Shown piece by piece: positions 23,924-32,100 of a stretch of DNA of 64,000 nt. This DNA is from VRUE01 sp963716735 (lineage in GTDB: Bacteria > Actinomycetota > Thermoleophilia > Solirubrobacterales > 70-9), in NCBI GenBank assembly GCA_963716735.1, contig OY970321.1, positions 2,108,001-2,172,000 on the forward strand, given 5' to 3'. The notes under the pieces are model-generated. The model ran no database searches and had not been told where the DNA came from. It worked only from the letters and a program-made list of their open reading frames with translations. Position numbers and translations under genes: made by a program. Each line of letters begins with the position of its first letter. Position 1 is the stretch's first letter.

Positions 23924-24856
23924 TTAGAGGGAGTCGAGAGTGAGCCGCAGACCTTCGGCGACGCCGGTGGTCGCGCGCCAGCCCAGCTCACCCTCGGCCC
24001 GGCTCGCATCGAGCGAGATCCGCTGCACCTCGCCCGCGCGCGGTGGCGCGAGCTCGGGCTCGAAGTCCTCGTTGCCGTCGATCTCGGCCAGCTGGCGCGC
24101 CAGCGTCAGCACGTCGGTCTCCACCCCGGTGCCGATGTTGATCGGTCCACTCGCCGCCGACTCCGCCGCCGCCAGCGCCGCCGCCACCACGTCGCCCACA
24201 TATATGTAGTCGCGGGTCTGACTGCCGTCGCCGAACACGGTTGGCCGCTCGCCGCTGCGCAGGCGACCGCAGAAGATCGCGATCACGCCGGCCTCGCCGA
24301 GAGGGTCCTGGCGCGGTCCGTAGACGTTGCCGAGCCGGAGGCTGACGCCGGAGAGGCCGTAGAGGCGTTCGTAGAGCGCCAGGTAGCCCTCGGCGGAGAA
24401 CTTGCTCTGGCCGTAGGCGGAGAAGGGTTCGATCGGGGCGCTCTCGTCAAGCGGCAGCTGCTTGCCCTCGCCCTCGCCGTAGATCGCGCCGCCGGTGGAG
24501 ACGAAGACGAGGCGGGGCGTATCGGCTGCGCGCATCGCCTCGAGCAGGTTGGCGCTGCCGCCGACGTTGATCGAGGCGTCGAAGGCCGGGTCGGCGAGCG
24601 ATTTGCGCACGTCGATCTGGGCGGCCAGGTGGAAGACGACCTCGGGTTGTGTCTTCACCACCAGCTCGGCGAGCTTCGCCGCTTCGCGGATATCGAGCTC
24701 GACCAGCTCGGCGCCGGCCGCCAGAGCCCCGTCTAGGTTCGTGCGCCGGCCGGTGGAGAGGTCGTCGACCATGGTCACGGAGTCGCCGCGCGCGAGCAGC
24801 GCGTCGACTAGGTTCGAGCCGATGAAGCCGGCGCCGCCGGTGACCAAAGCCTTCAT
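23924..24856 (-). CDS. NAD-dependent nucleotide-sugar epimerase (GalE-like)
   Basis: A 310-residue short-chain dehydrogenase of the extended type. The NAD motif is TGGAGFIGSNLVDALL; the catalytic pair is YGQSK (Tyr-x-x-x-Lys); and SLRLGNVYGPRQDPLGEAGVIAIF is typical of UDP-glucose 4-epimerase or UDP-glucuronate epimerases/dTDP-sugar enzymes. The exact sugar is uncertain. The start is next to an inverted repeat; TAGGAT (24871-24866) lies 9 nt before the ATG. It ends 10 bases before the siroheme synthase start. Confidence 0.9.
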   Translation of the reverse strand: MKALVTGGAGFIGSNLVDALLARGDSVTMVDDLSTGRRTNLDGALAAGAELVELDIREAAKLAELVVKTQPEVVFHLAAQIDVRKSLADPAFDASINVGGSANLLEAMRAADTPRLVFVSTGGAIYGEGEGKQLPLDESAPIEPFSAYGQSKFSAEGYLALYERLYGLSGVSLRLGNVYGPRQDPLGEAGVIAIFCGRLRSGERPTVFGDGSQTRDYIYVGDVVAAALAAAESAASGPINIGTGVETDVLTLARQLAEIDGNEDFEPELAPPRAGEVQRISLDASRAEGELGWRATTGVAEGLRLTLDSL

Positions 24857-24860
24857 TGCG

Positions 24861-24919
24861 CGCCGATCCTATGAGGATCGGCGACCGGCAGTCCGGCAGG
24901 GGTCGCCGAACGCCCCTGC
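24861..24919. promoter_or_regulatory. Overlapping inverted repeats at the topA/epimerase divergent promoter
   Basis: Three stems compete: GCCGATCC/GGATCGGC (24862-24869 with 24875-24882, flanked by one more pair), TCGGCGACC/GGTCGCCGA (24878-24886 with 24901-24909) and GCAGGGG/CCCCTGC (24896-24902 with 24913-24919). The last ends directly before the topA -10 candidate TACCCT (24920-24925). The first contains the epimerase -10 candidate. Only two of the three can form at once. Confidence 0.7.
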
Positions 24920-24934
24920 TACCCTCGCCGCCCC

Positions 24935-27220
24935 ATGAGGCTGATAGTCACCGAGAAGAACAACAGCGCCAAGAAGATCGCCGACATCCTCGGCCGCAAC
25001 GAGGCGAAGGCGGACAAAACCTTCAAAGTCCCCTTCTACACCTGGACCGACTCCGACGGGGTCGACCAGATGACGATCGGGCTGAAGGGCCACGTGCTCG
25101 GCCCGGCCTTCCCCGAGGGCTACTCGAACTGGCAGAAGACCGACCTTCACGACCTGATCGACGCCGAGCTGATCAAGGAACCGACCGACAAAAACGTCGT
25201 CAAGGCGATCAGGAAAGTCGCCAAAGAGGCCGACGAGCTGGTGATCGCGACCGACTTCGACCGCGAGGGCGAGCTGATCGGGCTCGAGGCGCTGCAGGAG
25301 ATGCTCGACGCCAACCCGGAGTTGGGCACGCGCGAGGAAGCCGACGCCGGCACCCTGCGGATCAAGCGTGCCCGCTACTCGGCGCTGACCAAGGAAGAGA
25401 TCGAGCGCGCCTTCAACGAGCTCGATGAGCTCTCCTACCCGCTCGCCAACGCGGGCGCCGCCCGCCAGGACATCGACCTGCTCTGGGGCGCGACCCTGAC
25501 CCGCGCCGTCTCGCTTGCCAGCCGCCGCTTCGGCTCCAACTTCCTCTCCGTGGGGCGCGTGCAGAGCCCCACCCTGGGCCTGATCGTCGAGCGCGAGATG
25601 GAGCGCCGCGCCCACGTCGCCAAACCGTTCTGGGAGCTGTTCGCCAAGTTCGAGCACCCCGACGGGACCTTCGAGACGCACCACAACGTCGACAAATTCT
25701 GGGACAAGGCCGAAGCGGACAAGGCGCTGGCCGGCACCTCCAGCCCGGGCATCGTCAAGTCGGTCACCGCCCGCAAGAACACGCGCAAGCCGCCGACGCC
25801 CTACAACACGACCGCCTTCAGCACCGACGCCTCCAGCCGGCTCGGCATCACCCCCGCCAGCGCGATGCGGATCGCCGAGGACCTCTACATGGACGGCTTC
25901 ATCTCCTACCCGCGTACCGACAACACGGTCTACCCGGCCTCGCTGCCGCTGCGCGAGCTGGTCACCTCGCTGGTCAGGGTCAAGGAGTTCTCGGCCGCGG
26001 CAGGCCTGCTCGATCAGCCGCAGCTGACGCCGACCCGGGGCAAAAAAGAGACGACCGACCACCCGCCGATCTACCCGACCCAGGCGATCCACCCCGGCGC
26101 CCTCGAGGGCCCGAAGAAGCGCGTCTACGAACTGGTCGTGCGCCGTTTCCTCGCCACCTTCAGCCCGCCGATGATCACCGAGTCGACCCGGGCCGACATC
26201 GAGGCCGGCTCGGAGACCTACTTCGTCCGCGGCTCGGTCGTCGTCGACCCCGGCTACGCGGGGATCTACACCTACGCCCGCTCCTCCGATGAGGAGATCC
26301 CGGCGCTGAAGGAGGGCCAGAGCCTCGCCCTCGACGGCGCGCCCTGGATCGTCGACAAGGAGACCCAGCCGCCCTCGCGGATCTCGCAGGCCAAACTGAT
26401 CGAGCTGATGGAGGAGCGCGGTCTCGGCACCAAAGCGACCCGCGCCGACATCATCCAGAAGCTCTTCGACCGTGGCTACGTCTACAGCAACCCACCGGTC
26501 CCGTCGGAGACGGGGATCGCCCTCTACGAGGCCTTCAAGAACTACGTGCCGGCGATGGCGACGCCGGAGATGACCGCCCAGCTGGAGGCGGAGATGGACC
26601 GCATCGCCGGCGGCGAGATGACCAAGAGCGCCGTCGTCGGCGAGAGCCGCGACCTGCTGCACAAGACCTGGACCGAGATCGACGGTAGCCGCGAGGACCT
26701 GGCCAAAGTCATCTGGAAAGGGATGGACGAGGACCGCATCCTCGGCCCCTGCAAAGTCTGTGAGGAGGCGGGCCGCAAGAAGGAGGACGGCTCGCCCCAT
26801 ATGTTGCGCATCATCCGGGCGAAAAAGTCAGGGAAAAGGTTTGTGGGATGCACTGGGTGGACCCTCGACGATCCCGAGTCCTGCGACCAGACCTTCCCGC
26901 TGCCACAGCGCGGCGACGTCTTCAAGCTGGAAGACCGCTGCTCGGTCTGCGGCGAGACGCCACGGCTCAAAGTCGTCCCCTTCCGCGGCCGCCCCTGGAA
27001 CCTCTGCCTCAACGACGACTGCGAGTCGATGCAGGAGATGAAGAAACGCCGCGCCGAGCGCGAAGCCGCGAAAGCGGCTAAAGCGGCGATGGAAAAGAAG
27101 CCGCCGGCCAAAGGCGACGAGGACGCTCCCGCGAAGACGAAAAAAGCAAAAGTGAAAGCGTCCAAAGCAGACACCGCCACGCGGGGGCGCAAACGCGCCA
27201 AAGCCGCGGCCAAAGGCTGA
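24935..27220 (+). CDS. topA: DNA topoisomerase I, archaeal-like type IA
   Basis: A 761-residue type IA topoisomerase that relaxes negative supercoils. The Toprim domain starts LIVTEKNNSAKKIADIL and includes IATDFDREGELIG (acidic metal site); the active Tyr is in DGFISYPRTDNTVYP. The wording of both motifs, and the ILGRNEAKADKT start, resemble archaeal topoisomerase I more than the usual actinobacterial TopA. Zinc-finger regions follow (CKVCEEAG..., CSVCGETPR...CLNDDC), then a Lys/Ala-rich tail of ~60 residues. TACCCT lies 9 nt before the ATG. Confidence 0.94.
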   Translation: MRLIVTEKNNSAKKIADILGRNEAKADKTFKVPFYTWTDSDGVDQMTIGLKGHVLGPAFPEGYSNWQKTDLHDLIDAELIKEPTDKNVVKAIRKVAKEADELVIATDFDREGELIGLEALQEMLDANPELGTREEADAGTLRIKRARYSALTKEEIERAFNELDELSYPLANAGAARQDIDLLWGATLTRAVSLASRRFGSNFLSVGRVQSPTLGLIVEREMERRAHVAKPFWELFAKFEHPDGTFETHHNVDKFWDKAEADKALAGTSSPGIVKSVTARKNTRKPPTPYNTTAFSTDASSRLGITPASAMRIAEDLYMDGFISYPRTDNTVYPASLPLRELVTSLVRVKEFSAAAGLLDQPQLTPTRGKKETTDHPPIYPTQAIHPGALEGPKKRVYELVVRRFLATFSPPMITESTRADIEAGSETYFVRGSVVVDPGYAGIYTYARSSDEEIPALKEGQSLALDGAPWIVDKETQPPSRISQAKLIELMEERGLGTKATRADIIQKLFDRGYVYSNPPVPSETGIALYEAFKNYVPAMATPEMTAQLEAEMDRIAGGEMTKSAVVGESRDLLHKTWTEIDGSREDLAKVIWKGMDEDRILGPCKVCEEAGRKKEDGSPHMLRIIRAKKSGKRFVGCTGWTLDDPESCDQTFPLPQRGDVFKLEDRCSVCGETPRLKVVPFRGRPWNLCLNDDCESMQEMKKRRAEREAAKAAKAAMEKKPPAKGDEDAPAKTKKAKVKASKADTATRGRKRAKAAAKG

Positions 27221-27231
27221 GGCCCACGGCA

Positions 27232-27822
27232 TTGTTCGTCTCGCTCGAGGGCGTCGACGGCTCCGGGAAGAGCACCCAGGCGGGTCTGCTCGCCGCGGCG
27301 CTCGGCCCGGAGACGGTGCAGATCCGCGAGCCGGGGGGGACCGACGCGGCGGAGCGGATCCGCGAGCTGCTCGCCGACCCGGCGCTCGAGCTCGACAGCT
27401 TCGCCGAGCTGCTGCTCTTCTCCGCGGCGCGCGCCGACCTGCTCAGCCGTGTCGTGCGGCCGGCCCTGGAGAGCGGCGGGACCGTCGTCGCCGACCGCTT
27501 CGCCGACTCCAGCGTCGCCTACCAGGGTGGCGCGCGGGGCCTGGGCACCAGCTACGTGCTCTCGCTGGTCGATATGACGATCGACGGTCTCTGGCCCGAC
27601 CTGACGCTCTACCTGCGGATCGATCCCGAGGTCGGTCTCGGCAGGGCCGAGGGCGAGGATCGCTTCGAGGCCGAGGGGGTGGAGCTGCAGCGTGCCGTCG
27701 CCGCGGCCTACGACGAGATCGCCCAGATCGCCTCGGATCGGGTGGCCGTCGTTGATGCCGAAGGGAGCGTCGAGCAGGTTCATGCGCGGGTGATGGATGT
27801 GGTGAGGGACCATGCCCGCTGA
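27232..27822 (+). CDS. tmk: Thymidylate kinase
   Basis: A 196-residue dTMP kinase that makes dTDP. The P-loop is EGVDGSGKSTQ, the DR(Y/F) motif is VVADRFADSSVAYQGGARGLG, and the LID region lies near DPEVGLGRAEGEDRFE. The start is TTG 27232, chosen because it puts FVSLEGVDGSGKST at the correct distance; the gene starts 11 bases after topA ends. It is followed by element A copy 1 and then holB, a common tmk-holB pairing. Confidence 0.94.
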   Translation: MFVSLEGVDGSGKSTQAGLLAAALGPETVQIREPGGTDAAERIRELLADPALELDSFAELLLFSAARADLLSRVVRPALESGGTVVADRFADSSVAYQGGARGLGTSYVLSLVDMTIDGLWPDLTLYLRIDPEVGLGRAEGEDRFEAEGVELQRAVAAAYDEIAQIASDRVAVVDAEGSVEQVHARVMDVVRDHAR

Positions 27823-27966
27823 CCGCGGGTCCTGGCGGGGAGAGGGGGTGTCCGGGCGTTGCTGGGTTTTTCGCCAGATGCGTTGGCGGTCGGCTTTGCT
27901 GCGTTGGTCGGGCGAAAAAGAGGACGCCGCTGCCGCCAGGACACCCCCTCTCCCCGCCACCCGCGG
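27823..27966. repeat. Palindromic element A, copy 1
   Basis: The outer stem pairs 27834-27853 with 27939-27958 perfectly (20 bp), and CCGCGGGT (27823-27830) with ACCCGCGG (27959-27966) beyond a 3-nt bulge. The family core is TTGCTGGGTTTTTCGCC (27859-27875) and GGGCGAAAAAGAGGACGCCG (27910-27929), whose T5/A5 parts form the inner stem. It starts right after the tmk stop and ends 9 bases before the holB start. Confidence 0.88.
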
Positions 27967-27975
27967 GAGGGATGT

Positions 27976-29034
27976 ATGACTGCCACCCACCACCCGCGGG
28001 CCCAGATGGCGCTGGATGCGGCGTTAAAGAGCGGACCGTCGCACGCGTATCTGTTCAGGGGACCGCGAGGTGCAGGGAAGCGCGAGCTGGCGCGGGCTTT
28101 TGCTGCTGAGATTCTGGCGAGTGCTGCTGAGGATGTGGAGGATGCGCGGCGCAGGGCGTTGCTCGATCCTTCGCCTCATCCCGATCTGGTCTGGCTCGTG
28201 CCCAAAGGGGCTCAGCACATGGTCGAGGAGGTGCGCGAGCAGGTGATCCGGGCCTCTGCCTACCGGCCCTACGAAGGCGGCAAGCGCGTCTTCGTGATCG
28301 AGGCGGCGGAGGCGATGCGGGACGAGAGTCAGAACGCGCTCTTGAAGACGCTGGAGGAGCCGCCCGCGTTCGTCCACCTGATCCTGCTCACCTCCGAGCC
28401 GGCGGCGCTGCTGGAGACGATCGCCTCACGCTGCCAGCCGGTCGACTTCGCGCCGCTGCCTCCAGAGGCGGTCGAGGCGTTGCTGCGCGATGACCCCGTG
28501 GGCGACAGCGATGCGGAGGAGATCGTCGCTGCGGCTCGTCTCTCCGCGGGCGATCTGGAGCTGGCCCGCCTGCTTCTCGGCGAGCAGGGACGCAAGCTCC
28601 GTGAGCAGGCGGTCGCGCAGGACTGGAGCGCGATGTTGAGGATCGCCGAGCAAGCGGGGGAGGAAGCCGAGTCAGCTGTACGCGAGGTCCTGGAGGAGGA
28701 AAAAGAGGCCGGGATGAAACGCTCCGCCCGCGACATCGCCGACGCGGCGAAACGGGCGGGCCGTCGCCGCCGCACCGACCTGCTCGATCTCGGTCTGAGC
28801 CTCACCACCGCCTGGTTCCGCGATCTCGTCGCCGCCGCCTCGGGCGCCGCCGACGTCGTCTACAACCGCGATCGCCTGGCCGAGCTCCAGTCGCAAGCCA
28901 CGGGCCTCGACCCCAACCGCCCTCGCCGAGCGGCTGAGCTGGTCGAGGACACCCGCCGCCGCCTCGACCTGAATGTCTCCGAGGAATTAGCGCTGGAGGC
29001 GCTTTCGTTCCGGCTTGTGCGCGAGTTGACCTAA
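27976..29034 (+). CDS. holB: DNA polymerase III delta-prime subunit
   Basis: A 352-residue clamp-loader subunit. HPRAQMALDAALKSGPSHAYLFRGPRGAGKRELARAFA carries a P-loop, then VREQVIRASAYRPYEGGKRVFVIEAAEAMRDESQNALLKTLEEPP is the classic delta-prime stretch, followed by the SRC motif ASRCQPV. The four zinc cysteines found in many delta-prime proteins are not seen between the P-loop and KVRE region. ATG 27976 has GGGAGGG upstream; the frame further upstream is element A sequence. Confidence 0.92.
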   Translation: MTATHHPRAQMALDAALKSGPSHAYLFRGPRGAGKRELARAFAAEILASAAEDVEDARRRALLDPSPHPDLVWLVPKGAQHMVEEVREQVIRASAYRPYEGGKRVFVIEAAEAMRDESQNALLKTLEEPPAFVHLILLTSEPAALLETIASRCQPVDFAPLPPEAVEALLRDDPVGDSDAEEIVAAARLSAGDLELARLLLGEQGRKLREQAVAQDWSAMLRIAEQAGEEAESAVREVLEEEKEAGMKRSARDIADAAKRAGRRRRTDLLDLGLSLTTAWFRDLVAAASGAADVVYNRDRLAELQSQATGLDPNRPRRAAELVEDTRRRLDLNVSEELALEALSFRLVRELT

Positions 29035-29070
29035 AGGCTGCCGAGAGAAGTCACTTCCTGCGCGCCAAGC

Positions 29071-29328
29071 GTGCGTCCCGGCCTCCTACGGTCAAGACAT
29101 GCACTTTCTGGCCCCCGCGCGTTTCCGACGGCCTTTCTCTTGGAGGTTGCCTCCAACCTCGGGGGGTCACTCTTGGTCGTGACCGGAGTCTTTGCAGGGG
29201 GCTTACGGAGCTGGGCTGTTCTAACCGAGTTGTCTTCGGTTCGGATTGAGTGGATGACCGCCTTAGGATTCGCCATAGGCGCTATGCTTACGATACTTTT
29301 TGTCGTCGTCGATCAGATTTGGAGATAG
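29071..29328 (+). CDS. Small two-helix membrane protein, lower-GC
   Basis: An open frame of 85 codons with two hydrophobic helices (about residues 22-45, AFLLEVASNLGGSLLVVTGVFAGG, and 62-82, ALGFAIGAMLTILFVVVDQI). The region is lower in GC than its neighbours. I do not recognise a family. The start (GTG 29071) is uncertain. Its stop is closely followed by a second small membrane protein whose ribosome site GGAG overlaps its end, so the two are probably co-translated. Confidence 0.45.
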   Translation: MRPGLLRSRHALSGPRAFPTAFLLEVASNLGGSLLVVTGVFAGGLRSWAVLTELSSVRIEWMTALGFAIGAMLTILFVVVDQIWR

Positions 29329-29330
29329 CG

Positions 29331-29531
29331 ATGATCCGCGGTCTGCCGATCAGAATTTCGTGTGTTCTCCTCGGGGCGTTTCCCGTCGGGAGCCTTCTCC
29401 ATCTGCTCGATGCCTCGTCTGAATTTGCGGGGCTCACGGTGGTCCTCTATGCGGTGGCTACCGCCAACTACCTCGCGTACTACTGCGTCAAGCATGAGGA
29501 CGAAATCCCGACTCGCTCCAGTCGAGACTGA
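29331..29531 (+). CDS. Small two-helix membrane protein, second of a pair
   Basis: A 66-residue protein with helices at about 8-27 (ISCVLLGAFPVGSLLHLLDA) and 33-51 (LTVVLYAVATANYLAYYC) and a short charged C-terminus. ATG 29331 has GGAG 7 nt upstream, inside the end of the preceding small gene, suggesting coupling. Composition is again lower in GC. It converges on the DUF2304 gene. Function unknown; the two-gene layout recalls small immunity or holin-like pairs, but nothing in the sequence proves this. Confidence 0.5.
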   Translation: MIRGLPIRISCVLLGAFPVGSLLHLLDASSEFAGLTVVLYAVATANYLAYYCVKHEDEIPTRSSRD

Positions 29532-29969
29532 TCAGGTCTGAGCCCCGGAGCGGCTGCTTGTAGGCTCACCGCCGTTCTTGGCTGACTTCACCTGCTCCCG
29601 CGCTTTCTCCAGCGCCCGCTCTTGCGCCAGGCGGGTTATCTGGGCGGCCTGACGGGACATGATCACGCTGAAGTTGAGCGCGAGGCCGAGCAGCAGGAGG
29701 AGGATTATCGAGAAGAGGGCGACGTTGGTGTCGCGGACGCCCATCGCGTCGGCGACGAAGCCGAGGAGGCCGGGGAAGATGGCGCCGGCGAGCATCCCCA
29801 GGCCGGCGATGAACCAGACGACGCTGAAGCGCTCCTGCAGGCGGTCGCGTCGGATCAGCTCGAGGATCATCAGCATGAAGGCGACGGCGATCACCGCGGC
29901 GAGGATCCGGGTCTGCGAGGTCAGGTGGACCTTCGGGTCCTGGGTTGCCGCCAGCAGCACCCCGGTCAT
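29532..29969 (-). CDS. DUF2304-family membrane protein
   Basis: A 145-residue protein with three hydrophobic segments (about 22-40, 49-70, 82-104) and a charged C-terminal coiled-coil tail (ITRLAQERALEKAREQVKSA). It fits the DUF2304 pattern: RRDRLQERFSVVWFIAGLGMLAGAIFPGLL. These proteins are regularly encoded with DPM1-type glycosyltransferases, as here: the start overlaps the glycosyltransferase stop (ATGA, 29966-29969). It probably anchors or assists the glycosyltransferase at the membrane. Confidence 0.85.
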   Translation of the reverse strand: MTGVLLAATQDPKVHLTSQTRILAAVIAVAFMLMILELIRRDRLQERFSVVWFIAGLGMLAGAIFPGLLGFVADAMGVRDTNVALFSIILLLLLGLALNFSVIMSRQAAQITRLAQERALEKAREQVKSAKNGGEPTSSRSGAQT

Positions 29970-30712
29970 CGCTCCGCCCCCACCTTGCGGGGCCGGAACT
30001 GGCCGACCAGCAGAACGATCATCCCCTTGAAGATGAAGAAGGCCGAGCGCACCGGCGTGAGGAAGGACGAGCCGCCGGCCCGCTCGAGCATCCGCACCGG
30101 TACCTCCTCGACCCGCAACCCCTGGCGCACCGCCAGCTGCAGCGACTCGATCTCGGCGAAGTCAGGCGAGTAGTTCTCACTGAACAGCTCCATCACCCGC
30201 CGGTTGGCCGCCCGCATGCCGCTGGTCGTATCGGTGAAGCGCTGCCGCGTCGCCAGGGTGAGGAAGAAGCGAAAGACGCCGGTGCCGATCCGCCGCGAGA
30301 GGGTCGGCCTGTAGTCGTCGCCGGTGACTCCGTCGGTGCCCTCGTCGGCCGCGCCCGGCTCGCGGTAGCGCGAGCCGATCACCAGGTCGGCACGGTCGGC
30401 GCGCACCTCCTCCAGCAGCCGCGCCACCTCGGCCGGCGGGTGCTGCCCGTCGGCATCGAGGTGGGCGCAGAAGTCATAGCCCTCGCGCAGCGCGTAGAGG
30501 TAGCCGGTTTGCAGCGCCGCCCCAAGGCCCTGATTGAAGGGCAGCGATGCGACGGTGGCGCCCGCCGCGGCGGCGCGGGCGGCGGTCTCGTCGGTGGAGC
30601 CGTCGTCGACGACCATCACGTCCGCGCCCGGCAGGCGCTCGTGCACGTCGGCGATCACGGCAGCGACCGAGTCGGCCTCGTTCCAGGCGGGGATGAAGAC
30701 CAACGTCCTCAT
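29966..30712 (-). CDS. Family 2 (DPM1-type) glycosyltransferase
   Basis: A 248-residue GT2 enzyme. It opens RTLVFIPAWNEADSVAAVIADVHERLPGADVMVVDDGSTDETA, the nucleotide-sugar-binding GT-A fold; CAHLDADGQHPP contains the DxD metal motif; and VIGSRYREPGAADEG is the dolichol-phosphate-mannose-synthase hallmark. It probably transfers a sugar from a nucleotide donor to a polyprenyl phosphate. There is no long C-terminal membrane domain; the partner DUF2304 protein may supply it. Confidence 0.92.
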   Translation of the reverse strand: MRTLVFIPAWNEADSVAAVIADVHERLPGADVMVVDDGSTDETAARAAAAGATVASLPFNQGLGAALQTGYLYALREGYDFCAHLDADGQHPPAEVARLLEEVRADRADLVIGSRYREPGAADEGTDGVTGDDYRPTLSRRIGTGVFRFFLTLATRQRFTDTTSGMRAANRRVMELFSENYSPDFAEIESLQLAVRQGLRVEEVPVRMLERAGGSSFLTPVRSAFFIFKGMIVLLVGQFRPRKVGAER

Positions 30713-30761
30713 GTGGCGATTCTCCCACGCGGGGCCGCTGCCATTGTGTTAGTAAACCTTC

Positions 30762-32084
30762 ATGGAAGGGAAATTGGCGAGCATGAGACAGATCGGGATC
30801 AGGCTCTGGCTGGTGGGCGCCTTCGCTGCCGTCACGTTGCTGACCGCCGGCGTCGTCTACCTGTTCGGCGACACCCCCCGCGCCGTACTCGGCGCGATCG
30901 CGCTCGGTGTCCTCGCGGGCTTTTTGATCGCGGTCGGCATTTCGCACCGGGTCAGGCGGCTCTCCAACGCCGCCGGAGAACTCGCCGCCGGCGCCTTCGA
31001 CACCCATCTCGAGGTCGGCGGCCGCGACGAGATCGGCGACCTGGCCCGCGCTCTCGACTCGATGCGCGCTTCGCTCAAAGAGAGCTTCGGTGTCCTCACC
31101 GCCGACCGCAACAAGTTGAAAGCGATCTTCGACGGCCTCACCGACGCCGTGATCGTCGTCGACGAGACGGGTGACGTGCGCTTCTCCAACAGCGCCGCGG
31201 CGAAGCTGCTGCTGCCCCTCGGACAGCCGCCCGCCCCGATGCGCTCGCAGCTGAACCGGGCCGTGGACGTCGGCTTCGCCGCCCACCCGGCTTTGCGGAT
31301 CGGCGACCGCGCCTACTCGATGACCGCCCGCTCGCTGCCCAAAGAGCGCGCGGTCCTCGTCGTCGCCCGCGATCGCACCGACGAGATGCGCCGTGAGCTG
31401 GCCGAAGCCGACTTCATCTCCAACGCCGCGCACGAGCTGCGCAACCCGCTGGCCGGCATCTCCAGTGCGATCGAGGTCTTGCAGGAGGGCGCCAAGGACG
31501 ACCCGGAGGCGCTCGATCATTTCCTCGGCCGCCTCGCCGAGGACGCCGAGCGGATGAACCGGCTGACGCGCTCGCTGCTGACCCTGGCCCGGGTCGAGTC
31601 GATCGGCGCGGGGGAGACCGAGGTGGTCGACGTCGCCGCCGCGATCCACGACACCGTGGAGGCGGTAGAAACCCCTTCGCACATCGAGCTGGCGACCGAG
31701 GTCGAGCCCGACCTGGCCGCCGCCGGCGACCCGACTCTGCTGCGTCAGGTGATGATCGGCTTGCTCACCAACGCCTTCAAGCACACGCCACTGCCCGGGC
31801 GCGTTACCGTTCGCGGCCGCCGCGACGGCGAGAAAGAGGTGGTGTTGGAGGTGATCGATACGGGGCCAGGCATTCCCGAGGTTGAGATAGAGCGCGTCTT
31901 CGAGCGCTTCTATCGCCGCGATGAGTCACGCAAACAGGAGGGCTTCGGCCTCGGTCTGGCGATCGCGCGCCGCATGGTCAGCGTCATGGGCGGCGAGATC
32001 GGCGCCCAATCGATCGAGGGCGAGGGCAGCACCTTCTGGGTCCGCCTGCCCGTCGCCCAGCCCAGCCCGACGCCGGTCGCATGA
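30762..32084 (+). CDS. Sensor histidine kinase (HAMP-PAS-HisKA-HATPase)
   Basis: A 440-residue membrane kinase. Two helices (about 11-31 and 38-57) with almost no external loop, then HAMP (RVRRLSNAAGELAAGAFDTHLE), a PAS region (about 115-205), the phospho-acceptor His in FISNAAHELRNPLAGISSAIEVL, and the ATPase N-box LLTNAFKHTP, G1 DTGPGIPE and G2 GFGLGLAIARRM. The lack of an external domain suggests it senses the membrane or the cytoplasm. Partner regulator follows after 16 bases. Confidence 0.95.
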   Translation: MEGKLASMRQIGIRLWLVGAFAAVTLLTAGVVYLFGDTPRAVLGAIALGVLAGFLIAVGISHRVRRLSNAAGELAAGAFDTHLEVGGRDEIGDLARALDSMRASLKESFGVLTADRNKLKAIFDGLTDAVIVVDETGDVRFSNSAAAKLLLPLGQPPAPMRSQLNRAVDVGFAAHPALRIGDRAYSMTARSLPKERAVLVVARDRTDEMRRELAEADFISNAAHELRNPLAGISSAIEVLQEGAKDDPEALDHFLGRLAEDAERMNRLTRSLLTLARVESIGAGETEVVDVAAAIHDTVEAVETPSHIELATEVEPDLAAAGDPTLLRQVMIGLLTNAFKHTPLPGRVTVRGRRDGEKEVVLEVIDTGPGIPEVEIERVFERFYRRDESRKQEGFGLGLAIARRMVSVMGGEIGAQSIEGEGSTFWVRLPVAQPSPTPVA

Positions 32085-32100
32085 GCATGAAGGTCTCGAT

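Noticed and set aside
24869..26800. A 643-codon open frame on the minus strand opposite topA
   Set aside because: It is antisense to a gene with complete family motifs. Long opposite-strand frames are expected at such GC content; its translation is repetitive Asp/Gly/Leu/Arg without motifs.
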